Assembly: GCA_022605955.1 (NCBI GenBank)
Contig: JAKCOZ010000018.1
Coordinates: 10,114,001 to 10,178,000, forward strand
From: Rallus limicola
Lineage: Eukaryota; Chordata; Aves; Gruiformes; Rallidae
Length of the DNA: 64,000 nt
Direction of reading: 5' to 3'
Below, piece by piece: positions 34,701 through 46,317 of the stretch. The first letter of the stretch is position 1. Each line of letters begins with the position of its first letter. A model generated the notes under the pieces. It made no database searches. It saw nothing but the letters and a program-made list of their open reading frames with translations, and had not been told where the DNA came from. A program made the translations under genes and the position numbers.

Positions 34701-37700
34701 CAGAGCTGCGAACTCAGACACTGAGGTTATCATCCGGCAAATTTGAAATGCTCAAAGTGAGCCGTGCTCCAGGCACGCGGCGTGTCGGGCTCTGCCAGGC
34801 ACAGAGAGGGGTGCGGGATGCCTGCTGCCTCTCGCTGCTGCTTCCTTGCTTGGTACTGTTGTCCTTCCTCACTAATATTAAGGTTTTGGGGCCCTTGCTG
34901 TGTACAAAGCCTCCCTCCTGAGCAGCTCTCTGCTGCAGGCGTGCACCTGCCTGCTGCCGAGAGGCCTAGCATGGACCTGGCTTTGCTGTTGGTGTGAGTT
35001 GCCCCACAGTAAGCAGAGCTGAGCCTGGAGCTGGGCTGTCTGAGATGGCTTGAAGGCTGCAGGGAGGATTGAGGTTCTCAGTTGCCCTGGGAAAAGGTAA
35101 AGAAAAAAGTGGAGGAAGAAACTGGAGCCCGGATGGTGCTGGGGTGCAAATACACTCCTTGCGAAACGTAAGGTGGAAGGAGGAGCCTGTGCTGGGGTTC
35201 AAGGCATACCACGGCAGGGAGAGGCTCATGTGCTTCAGGGTTGGTACGGGGATGCTCCAGGCTGGGCATCTTTCCTGTAAAGCTGCACTCGCCTCTGCTG
35301 AAAATCGCCCCTGGCACATGTGACGGTGGGGAGGAACCACACCAAATGACAATGGGCAGGGACAGCCTTTCATGTCTCTCAAATCATTCATCTGTGATTT
35401 TAAAGTCCTGTGTGTGAATATCAGCTGCCAGGCCAGTTGTGAGAGGACCTCTGTCATCTCCTAGCTCTCTCCCCTGAACTGAGCAGGTCTCACACCGCCA
35501 GCAGAACTCCAGCAAAGCTTGGCCACCCCCCTGCCTCTGCATGGCCTGGGGAGAGCAGCCCCGGCACCGAAGCACTGAGAGTGAGGTGCTTTGGTCCCCA
35601 CCAGCCACTTCTGAGTCCCCAGAGTGAACAGCTAGGGACTGACTTATTACAGTCTGGATGGCTCCCCAAGCAGTCAGGCTGAGCTCCTCTAATGCCCTGT
35701 GCTGGGAATGGAGAGCATGTCCCAGCCTCTGTCTCTGCCAAATGGGGATACCGGTAGCACTGGCACACAGACCAGAAAGATGCCTTTGATGTGTTTATCT
35801 CTGTGGACCAAAGCACAGATCTATCTTTAATAAGCTTATCATCTGCTGGAGCCAGAGTTTTCCTGCTGATTGTCAGCCCTGTGATGTGTCTGGGTAGCAG
35901 AGCCCTGGACTGGCTGCTAGGCTGCTTCTCAAGTGGCTGGTATGTGCAGCCACAGAAGGATCCCTCCTGCAAAACAAGATTCAAATCTGATCAGGAATGT
36001 CTGCATCAGCGGGGGGTGGTGGTGGGGGTGGTGGTGTTGATTTATTCCAGGGGCCTTTGCTTGGCTCTGCTCTAAGGTTCTTTTGTCTGGAAATATCAGG
36101 ATGGGGATCTGTGTATGGATAAAGGGCTCTGGTTATCAGGGTGGGAACTCCTCTTCAGCCTCCTGGTCCTAATCCCTCCAAGTAAAAGGTCTCTGGTGCC
36201 TAGGACAGTGTAACAGGGCAGGCTCTGAGCTCAGGGTTCTCCATCTGTCCAGTGCCTCTGTGGGGCTTTGGGGGTTCAAGCTCTCACCCAGCTTCATCAT
36301 CCCCTGTGGGCTGCCAGCACAGAGGAACAGTTGCACTATCCCTGCTGTGCTGCCTCCCCCAGTCACTGGGACCAGCACCCTGACCCACTCCACCCAGCAA
36401 GCAGAGACTGGGCTGGTAGCTGGGGCTGGGCTGCTGTGCCTGTCTCTGGGCTGGATCCCTTGGTCCCAGCTCTCCAAAACGATGCTGTGTGCAGGGTGCT
36501 GGGCATATGGTGGCAGAGCAGCCTTGGGCTTGCAGGGATGTCTGGGTCATGTGGGAAACTACCACTTTTGCCAACCCCTTAGCACAGGAGATCATTGAAA
36601 TATGCTCTTGTGCAATGGCTGGGTGACTGGAGAGCTTCTGAAGAGCCATATGGGCTGGTATGTTAGACCTGAGTTAACAGAGAATGTAGCCCAGGAGGTA
36701 TGAGAAGTTCAGCCTGCATGAACCATGCAGTGAAATGCAGGGAAGCAGCAGGGCCTGGAGAGGAGCCACACAGGGCCATTCTTGCTGGCACAGGCTCCTG
36801 TTCACTGCACATCTGCAGAAGGAACCTGGGAAGTGGCAGATGTAATACCTGTGGAGGCTGGGGCTGGAAAACATCAGTGGTGGCAAGCTTCAAAAGGGAA
36901 GGAGATGCTTGAGACCCATCAGTCAAATGGCCAACCCACTGCTTATGACCAGGCAGTGCTGGTGCCTCGGTCAGGCTCGCTGGGCTGCATGGAGCAGGCA
37001 GCAGAGACACTTGTGAGCTGGAATGTTCTGGGCTGTGCTGGGCTGTGGAGTGAGCACTGAGTCAGGAAATGGCAAAGAAAGGTTGTCTGACCCGACCTCT
37101 GTGTGTGTAACAAACTAGCTATTAAAGGCTACAGCAATGCTGGGAGCTGGGAAAGGGCAAGAGATACCAGGGAAAGTCTGGGAGTCTAGGAACAGGGACA
37201 CAAGAGTTGGCATACACAGGAGGTCCTGAAACTCTTCCCACTCAGGTGGTGAAGTCATGCCTAAAGGTGGCAGCCAGCCTGTGAGATCACATATGGCAGC
37301 TCAGCTCTAAGAAGGGTTCAGAGGGGCAGCTCTGCACTGCCCTCCCCAGCCTGGGCTCGCTTTGGAAAAGCCACTGGATGAGGGGGAAGAGGACTAGAAA
37401 ATATCTGGCAAACAAAGCACCTGGTTGCAGGGCAGCTCCTGGGGTAGCATGGGCTGGCAGAAGCTGTTGGGGTGCCCTGTGGAGTTTCAGAGACCTTAAT
37501 GTGAAGTGTGGAAGAAGATCTTGGGTTAAGGAAATGGGACACAGGCTGAGATGTTTCCTCTGGAAAAATCAAAACTAAAAAGCCATGGAAATGTCCTGAC
37601 CCCATCACAGATTGTTGCTCTTCCTGGCAAGATGACAGAGGCTTACTCGAATCCTCAGAAGACTGATTTCCAATGGATTATATACATGGTGAAAATAAAA

Positions 37701-39706
37701 GACAGAGATCTCCCGTATATGTTAATAAGCTGAGTTTTTTTCTGTTTTAAACAAATACTTTTGAGTGACGCTCTGTGCTGGACAAAATGGTAAATTATGA
37801 TAGAAATAGCTTATATTCCCTGCTGGGGGCTGTGTAAGCCAGAGCCTACTTTGGGAAATAAATATTGCAAGGAATGGACATGTAAAACAGTCCCAGTGAG
37901 TCTGACACAGAGGTCTGGTACCTGTGCAAGGAATTGCTCCTGCCTGCAGCCCAGCTGGCTCCCCACGGCAGTGGGAGACCTTCAGTGGGCTGTGGCTGAG
38001 CTCTGGAGCAACAGCCTGCTTGTGTACATGCTTCTGGTATGCCATAAATCCAGACTCTTCCAGGAATATCTCTGCCCAAAGGCACCTTTCCTGTACTGGA
38101 ATGCACGTACTGGAGAAGAAAAGAGTGCTTGATCCTTTCCCTCACCCTTGGTTACTGCAATGCTGATCCCAAGGAGGCTTAGCAGGATCCCATCTGCTGT
38201 GATATAGCGCTAGACTATAGATGCAGACTGTAAAATATTTCTTAAGCTTCTCTTAGTGAAGAGAGAGATGTTAGAGGTTTATTTCCAGGTTGCTGGTGTA
38301 TTTGTATTATACAAAGCTCTCCAAGCTCTAACAGGGACCAGAGGGTGCCGGCTGGTTTCACACCAGTATGAAGCATCCTTCAGGCAGTTGAAGTCTCACA
38401 TGTAATTCCACTGTGTCCAAAGGCCAAGGAGGCTCCTCAATTCACCTGCACACAACTGTTCATAAGTTAAACTGTGCTAGGAGGGAGCATGACTGCAGGA
38501 CACAGTTTATCTCTTTGATTCACTGTAGAGAGACAAGAGAAAGGCTGTGGTTGGTGAGAGGAGGTGACAGGCATTTGCTTCCAGAACACAAGGCTGGGAG
38601 GGGAGTGGGAGTGTTGTCGCAACCATGCTCCCCCCTCCCCCCCATCAGTGTGCACAAGGAAGGGAGCAACCGACCATGGCTCCAATGAGTGGGTCTTTTA
38701 TGGGCTTTAGCACTAATCCTGCCAAATGCAACTGTGCATGCCCTTGTTTTCCAGATAAATATTTAATCCTTCTCCAAACACTGCTGAGATCATGGCTTGG
38801 ATGGTATCTTGTGGCAGCAGGTTAATCCGGGGCTGTGTAAAGCTGTTGCCCTCTGTGGGCGTGGAAGAGGCTGAGCTGCACAGTTACGCTTGGTCCAGGA
38901 GCAGAGTAGGAGGATGGGATGCTCCTGGCTGCAGTTTTGCTCAGACCCCTCCCAGCATTTTTAGGTCCTCTGTCAGGAAGGTCAGCCAATTTCTGCAGGA
39001 AAGAGCTGTCTGGTTTCAGCTTAGGGGCCAGCGAAGTCTGGTCTGTGTATGTAAGGGCCTGCTCTCAGGCTGAGTGGTTTAGGACCTTTTAGGGCTAGAA
39101 GCTGGCTCCTGCCTTGTCACTCTGCAAGGAAAGATTGCCTACTTGAGTCCCAGGTGTTTCCGAAGCATTTCCCCAAGAGGCTGGCAAGAGGCTGTGCTGC
39201 TGAGCATGGGGCAGGAACAGAAGGATTAGCAAAACGCTCCCCTGCAGTGGGACTGCTGTGGGGCTGGCAAGGAGCACGGAGCTTTGTGTACCGGCCTGGC
39301 GGCAGGCATTGCCCAGGCAGGCTGCTGGATGCTATTGCCAGCTCACACCCTGCTCGGGCCTGCACGCTAGCCCTGCTGTGCCCCTGCCTGACCTGCCTGC
39401 ACAGGCAGACGTGGCATGGGGAGGCCTGGCAAAGACCAAGGGTTGCAGAGGGACTGTGGAGCCAGTGCAGTGTTGAGCTGCTCCCAGCATAAGATGAGGA
39501 GCTAGGCACTGGTGTGGACATGCAGCACCCCAGCAGGTCCCTGCATGCAGGTCCCTGCATGCAGACCCCAACAGTGAGGGCTGGCCTGGGAGGGAGGGAG
39601 CAGCGGTGGTTCCTCACAGTGGTGTGGGCAAACTCAGCCAGGCCAGGACGAAGGCTGTGACATCCTTCCTGCAACCTGCCGTTCCTCTGTGCCAAACTGC
39701 TGTGAC
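34701..39706. other. Non-coding flank upstream of HRH2
   Basis: There is no gene, RNA or recognised mobile element. The first hundred bases or so still hold some CpGs belonging to the candidate promoter. A G/T-rich ggtggtgggggtggtgg tract lies near 36010-36035. Confidence 0.5.
39537..39564. repeat. 14-base perfect tandem duplication
   Basis: GTCCCTGCATGCAG occurs twice back to back (39537-39550, 39551-39564). It is a small local duplication with no evident function. Confidence 0.85.
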
Positions 39707-39960
39707 TCATAGATTCATAGGATGGTTTGTGTTGGAAGGGACCTTAAAACCCAACCCCCTGCCGTGGGCAGCGACACTCTCCACTAGTCCAGGTTCCCCA
39801 AAGCCCCATCCAACCTGGCCTTGAACCCTGCCAGGGATCCAGAGGCAGCCCCAGCAACTCTGGGCACCTTGTGCTCATGCCTACCCCATCCTCTCAGGCC
39901 TGTCAGGGTCCCTCAGGGTGGCATCCCTTTCCTCCTGCATGTCAACTGCATCACACCTCC
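39707..39960 (-). mobile_element. CR1 LINE 3' fragment (reverse orientation)
   Basis: It starts with TCATAGATTCATAGGATGG and TTGGAAGGGACCTTAAAACC, the reverse complement of the CR1 3' tail. It continues with CCAACCTGGCCTTGAACC, CAGGGATCCAGAGGCAGCC and GGGCACCTTGTGCTCATGCC, matching CR1 3' sequence as I know it. Like most CR1 copies it is 5'-truncated and has no open reading frame. The far end near 39960 is approximate. Confidence 0.9.
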
Positions 39961-42900
39961 CTTTAATCTTGACCCCATTCTGGCTGAAGACCTCTAAGGG
40001 TGAGGAGTACATGTAAGAGAGGCCTGGAAGACATGTCCTCTGAGAAAAGACTGATGGGAATTTGAAGGAGCAGATGTCATAATCTGAATGTATTTCCAGT
40101 TTCTCCACAGGAAAGGAGAGAAGGAGATTCCTACCCTTGAGAGGAGAAGTAGCAGCCAAGAGTTTAGACCACAAAAACTAAGATCAATTTGCACTTATTC
40201 ATCTTAAGCGTAGTCATGCATGGGAAGGAATTTCTTAAGGAAGTTTAGATTGGACAAAGTCCCAAAGTCAGCAAGGAGCTGGAGTACCTGGGAAGAGGCA
40301 GTGCTGATAGCAGCCTCTCCAGCACTTGTGCATGGCTTTCACATCTTCCATAAGTACAACCCCTATATACCATTAGCTTCTGGAAAGCATCAATGAAGGA
40401 ATGGTTGTAGTGGCTCAGAGCAAAGGACCTAATAATCACCTATGAAGAAACAAATTAATAAAAGGAGGTGGTGAAACGTGCCTGGAGCCTTTTCCCTGGA
40501 AACTACAAGCTGAGACTTGTGGCGGGTGCTTGGTGACAGCCACGCTGATGGAGGGGAGCAGATGCTGCTGTGCCCAGGATGGGCTTGCCACAGTTGGACT
40601 GGTCAAACCCATCTTGCCTTGTACAGGAAGCACAACAGCCAGCACGGTGAGGCAACACATTCTCAGATATACATTTTTTTTTCCCCCTTATGCAGCCTGG
40701 AATGAGGCCAAAAAACGTAGGGCTGGAATCTCTCTCCAGACAATTAATTATTGCAGAGAGACAATTTGTTAAGCAAGAGAGGCTTTTAATTTGTAAGAGC
40801 TCATCTATTCTTATTGTATCTTTTAAACTGAAGGAAGTGGAGTTGATCAAAATAGACTTGAAATAGAAGATTTTAATTTAGAGGCTATGTTCAATGTGCT
40901 GACAAAAATAGGAAACAGCTCTTTCAGAAGAGCATGCTCCCCCCAAAACCCGGCTGGAGTCTGCAGGGAGTGCTCCAGAACAGCTCAAATCATTACAAAA
41001 ACACTTGAAAATCTTTTAACAAAATTCAGCTGGACTTCTCAGGAAAGACAGGACTGTCTCCACTGCTGATTGCTGCCCGGGTGCTGATTCCCTGGCTGCA
41101 GGGCTCTCACTGGCACAGTGTGGGATGTCCAAGGGCAGGCAGGGGACGGGGTTTGAGGGAGCCCAAAGTAACCTTTGCAGCCTTGCAGGAGGTCATGAGA
41201 GCAGAGCTGCCATCTGCTATTTTTTGAGAAGACGCATTGAGTTTAGGTTGGACAAGGGATGAGGCAATTGCAAGGGGTCCTGGCCAGGTGGTGGAGCCAA
41301 GTCCTGCAGCCCAGTGAAGCATCTCCACTCCTCTTGTCCCAGGCTATGTGTACTCCACAGCGGAACACTAAACTGTGAGGCAGGTAGTGAAGAAAGCAGA
41401 AGAGAGCCATGATGGGCCAGGGATAGGCTGTCAGGCTGTCATTCCATACCCAGCAACTTCCTTGCTGGGTGCCGGAATGGGATGGGCACAGCCCCCCATG
41501 CCAGGACAAGCAGCCATGCTCCCACTGGTGGGTGAGCCAGGGCTGCAGCAGCACAGGGACCCACCCAGGGAACATTTGCAGTTTAGCATTTTTTCATCAG
41601 AAAACATGGGTTCTTCTTCAAAGCTGGCAGTCTGTGCAGAGCAGGATACGTTTTGACCAGTCTCCTTACTGCACTTGTTCTTTTGAAGTATCTATATTTA
41701 GAAATCTTTGTGAAGTCTTGCATTGACACTTTTCAAAGGAGAATGGTTTGGTTTTGCTTTCAAAAAAAAACTTATTTAGAAATTTGTGCTCATCTGCAGC
41801 ATAACAAGTAGGTTGGGGCTGTAGGAAAGGCTGGAACTGGAAGTGAAATGACCCTATCTGGCACCGCTTCCAAAATCTGTTTAGATCCCAACTTTTTGTC
41901 CCAATCCAAGCTGGGAGTTACTGTTTTAAGTCTGTGCATGGATGCTATTTCTTACATAATTTAAAAGCTGCATGAAATAGCCACTAACTGGAAATTAAAT
42001 GCTGCTTTCCATAAAAGATGAGGGACAGTCCTAAAATGAGGCACTGCTCCCTGAAGACTGCAGGTCCCGTTGAGAAACAGCTTGGTGTAAAGATCCTATC
42101 AGCTGGCTGGAGGAGAGGAGCCAGCCCCTGGGCAATTCAGTTAGGAACAGAATCGACTCTGTTTGCTTCAGTTTTAAAAAATAATAATCTATAATAAAGT
42201 GAAGGCAAAAGGGAAAATGGGTAGAAATTGAATTAGTGCTGTGGTTGTTCTAGTACTGCCCTGCAGCCCTCTGCAAGCTGAACCCCCCTGGATCCAGACT
42301 GCTTCCTGGCTGTCTCTGAAGCCTGGAGAGGCAGCAGTAGGGGCAATGGGGCAGTTTGTTTGCCGGTGCCAGCTTCTTGGAAGGAGGGTGGGAAAGTCAA
42401 AGGTAAATGGCTCCAAATAAACAAACAGTGGCTGCTGCTGGGCTATGCAGCAAGAGCCTGTTAGTGATGGGAGCTGTCTGCACTGGCTCTGCATGGCAGC
42501 ATTAGATTAGCATAGCTCATTAGGCATGTTGCAGTCTCAACTTTGTGTTTAGCAGAGCTGGGGATTTTCCTAGAAATGTCTAGAAATCAGACAGCAAGTT
42601 GAGTGCTTCAGTTATGGAAAGGAGAGTTAGCACTCACATCTATGCCACAGGCAGGCAGGAGCTGAAGGGAATGAGATGTTCCTGCAGCATTTTTGGCTGG
42701 GACCAAAACTCGTCTGAAGTCCTGAAGCTGGGATACTCCCACAGTGATGTTCACTTTTGTTTCTGGATCTCCAGTTACCTGGGACATTTCAGGCTGGTGA
42801 ATGCAGTGAGCCCACTCCTGTTTTGGGGCTGAGATCATCCATACAAACTCATCCTGTGCCTGCCCCAGCCCCTGCCATAGCCCTGCCGGTGCAGGAGCTG

Positions 42901-44559
42901 GGTCTGGCACTGACCTGCCCGGCAGCCCCTGAGCTAGTCCTGGTCTCCCCAGGCTATCAGGGATTTAGTGGTGCTCCAGTAAACAGTCTGCTGCAATTGA
43001 GGTAGATTAGATCTCCAGCCCTCTCATTTACAGAGGTAATATCTTATCTGCCAGCGATATCAGCCTGTATGGCACCCTCCCTCCTGGGGAGTGGAAAACA
43101 GGCTGGTACCTCTGAGCTCCAACTCCCCCTTCCCTTGGACTTTGCTCTTTGTCTGGCCTGTGGCATCGGACACCTGAGGGATCTGTAGTTGGTGGAGTGC
43201 AACTTTTCCCTCTTGAGTCGAGGTGGTGTTTTCTCTTCTCCTTTCCCTTCCTTGAACATTTCAGTGGGCAGGCACCAGGGATGGGATCCAGCCATGCCCA
43301 TGATGTGACCTTGCTGCTCTCTGACTCTTCATCTGGGAGGACCTGACATCTCCACATCCATCTCCTTGTACCTGTTATTCTCGTGCTCTCTGCACGCTGA
43401 TGGGACATTAGAAAGGGGATGCATTAGTTTTGGATTACACTTGGGCTAACTTTAATCTATACCTCATCCTCTCTGTACAGCAGCTCCATTTCTTTTTTCC
43501 TTCTTTTCCTCTGATGTATAGGGCTCAAACTTCTCCTGTTATTTTTCTAGCCATCCTCTGGAAGAGACAATTCAGCCTGACCTTTGCCAGTTCCCACTTT
43601 ATGTTTTGGGTGTTTCAAGACATCAGGGTAGGCTGCCTTTTTCCTTTGCAGCACAATCCTTTTACCCTATTCCTTATCCGCTCTCTCTGTCCTTTTATGT
43701 AGTTATTTCCTCGACCAGCACAAAAGCCCTTCCTGGGCTTGAAATACATGTTCCAGAGATCAAAGGTGCAAAACCACTAAAGGAGACTCCAAGCCATCTC
43801 TGTTACAAGTCCCCAGACTCGCCGCCCAGCTGGTTTTTAACCAAGGGACACATACATGGCAGAGTCCATCAGGAGGGCAGCCAGCAGCGTGGCACCGGGC
43901 TGGGGCTGGGGAGGCAGCAGCAGCAGCACAGAGGTGGAAGAAGGACCACAGGGAAAGGAATTCCTCATTCTCAAGTATCAAGATGAGAAATGGCCTCAGC
44001 TATTTATTTTTATCTAGTGCTCTTCTATTTCTGGGGCACCACCATGGACCGAGCGATGTTCAGAGCTGGAGCTTTGTGGCTGCTCTACTCCCATCCTGTC
44101 ACAAGCTTTGTCCTGTTCTTACACTGAAGGGGGAAATGGAAAGAAACTCCAGCTGCCCTTCCTCATGCTGCTTTGTTTCCAAGTTGGGAAATTTAATTGG
44201 AAAACCAAACTCTTGCCATCTTGCAGGGCAGAAAGGGAGCATGAGAGTTGTGCAGGGTTTGGGGCCTACAGGTCCCTGAAGATTTGTTAGGAATGGTAAT
44301 GTGAGGCTGGAGGCAGCTGGACAACATTGTTTTATTTGGCCATGTGACAAAAACAGAAAAAAAAAAAAAAAAAGAGGGAAAGAAATAAAAATTAAGATAA
44401 AAAAGAAAGGCCAAACCTTCTGTCAAAACACCACCCGTTTTGGGAAAGCCAGCCCTGGGATTTGGAGTTGTTTCCTACCCAGATCATTAGTGTCTCTTCT
44501 GGCCCTGATGCCCTGGGAAGGATTAGGGCTGCAGAGCTCCTCCAGCTGCACTGTCCTGC
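39961..44559. other. Non-coding stretch
   Basis: There is no gene I can support. The composition is less GC-rich than the left half. A17 at 44357-44373 lies near the right end. Confidence 0.5.
44357..44373. repeat. Poly(A) run of 17
   Basis: An A17 homopolymer followed by an A/G-rich tail to about 44420. It might be the tail of a retroposed sequence, but the preceding bases (gttttatttggccatgtgac) match nothing I recognise. Confidence 0.9.
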
Positions 44560-44990
44560 CATCCCCTACGAAGAGAGGCTGAGGGAGCTGGGCTTGTTCA
44601 GCCTGGAGAAGAGAAGGCTGTGGGGGAGACCTCATTGCAGCCTTCCAGTCCTTGAAGGGAGCATATAAACAGGAGGGGAATCACCTTTTTAAAAGGGTAG
44701 ATAATGGCAGGACAAGGGGGAATGGAGTAAAGCTAAAGGAGGGAAGGTTTAGATTAGATATTAGGGGGAAGTTTTTTACAGAAAGTGGTGAGGGGCTGGA
44801 ACAGGCTGCCCAGAGAGGTGGTGGGTGCCCCATCCCTGGAGGTCTTCAAGGCCAGGTTGGATGGAGCCCATGGCAACCTTGTGTAGATCCAGGCCTTGAG
44901 GTTGGTGGCTCTGCCTGTGGCAGTGGGGTTGGAGTTCTATGATCCTCGGGGTCCCTTGCAACCCAGACCATTCTATGATTCTGTGATCCC
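44560..44990 (+). mobile_element. CR1 LINE 3' fragment
   Basis: Hallmarks in order: GAGAGGCTGAGGGAGCTGGG, TTCAGCCTGGAGAAG, GGGGGAGACCTCATTGCAG, GGTTTAGATTAGATATTAGG, GGAACAGGCTGCCCAGAG, CCCCATCCCTGGAGGTCTTC, and the tail CATTCTATGATTCTGTGATC. This is a 5'-truncated CR1 of about 430 bases with no coding capacity left. Its tail closely resembles the short fragment at 50380-50457, suggesting the same subfamily. Confidence 0.96.
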
Positions 44991-46303
44991 ACTGGCTGTG
45001 CCTCTGCTGGTTCCACTTTGGCTGCCTTGTAAGCTGTTACAGGGCAGCTGCTTATGCCCCACTGTGCAATCCTCACCTCAGCCCTTTGTTAGCTCCTGGC
45101 TGGCTGCTCATGACAGGTGAGACACTTGTCATTCTGGTACTGGAGGCTAAACCCATCCTCACTGCAATGGGGGTATCTGCATGGGATAAGCCAGAAGACT
45201 TTACAAGAAAAGCAAACGGCTGCTTCTTCCCTCCCATGTCCTGTGGCTCTTCTACAGCTTGGGACATGGCCAGGGACAATTTCATTTTGGCCCGTGTCAC
45301 TTGGAGTGAACTTCTAGTTCTGGTCTTTCAGCCTCGTGTCTCTGCATCGTGTCTTATCTCACCAGTCAGCCCTTGTCCTTCAAAGCCCAGCTTAAAAATA
45401 CCTCCCCCCACACAGCACCAATTCTGTTGCATGGGACCACTGCAGCCAATCTGCGCCCCAAGAACCCTGCAACTGGTGTCACGCTGATGTGATGACACTC
45501 TTGATGACACTCTGCAAAGAGAAGGGACATCCCTCAGCATCTCTGACTCTGCTGCCCGCATATGAACTCCTGTTCCCAGCCCTTCTCATGGGATCTCTGG
45601 CTTTGACTCTCACCCCATTGCAGAGGCCAGTCTGATTTGGCATGGGGATCCTGGAACAGAAATCACTGGAGCATTGTAGGGTAGGAGACATGCTCCATCT
45701 GCCTGGGGTCAGGAGAAACAGGAATCCAAGGGCAGCTCCAGTAGACAGGAGACTTTCACTTTGCTGCCAACACAACTGTTTTTCCAAGGCATAACTCTTG
45801 TCAGAAATCCATGGAGTCAAGACCTGCTATTTCTTTGCTTCTAAACAAAACAAACTCCAGTTTGCCTTCTGCCAAGGAGAAAAGCTCTTGTCTCAGAGAA
45901 TAAAATCAGACAGAAAGAGAACGGGCTCTCCCTTCCCCTCTCATTCAGTAATGGGGAGAGGGGAATTAACCTTGCAGGAGTTGAGAGACTTGGCTTGGGC
46001 ATGGTCTACTCTGCACAAGGCAGCCTCATCCATACTTGCAAGATGTTTTAAGCATCTTTCCCATCCTGATCATCGTTTGGAAGTGGTTGGGCTCTTTCTC
46101 CCCGGTGCCTTTGGCACTGTGAGCAGCATGATGAGTTTGCTGCCACGCCGCCTTTGCAGCTCAGCAGAACGATCATGCGTAAAATCCCCAGGTAATTTAC
46201 CCTGAGTGGGATCCTGTGATTTACTGACATTCCTCATAAACTGCAACGAACATAAAAGAAATGAATGTAGAGTCGCTAATTTGGAAACTCATTTTGAAGG
46301 ACT

Positions 46304-46317
46304 CCTCACCGGTGAGG
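46304..46317. other. 14-base perfect palindrome
   Basis: CCTCACCGGTGAGG is its own reverse complement, centred on ACCGGT. It sits in a high-complexity patch with AATGAATGTAGAGTCG and GTCGCTAATTTGG. It could be a dimeric transcription-factor site; grainyhead-type factors prefer a related AACCGGTT core, so this match is only partial. Confidence 0.4.
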
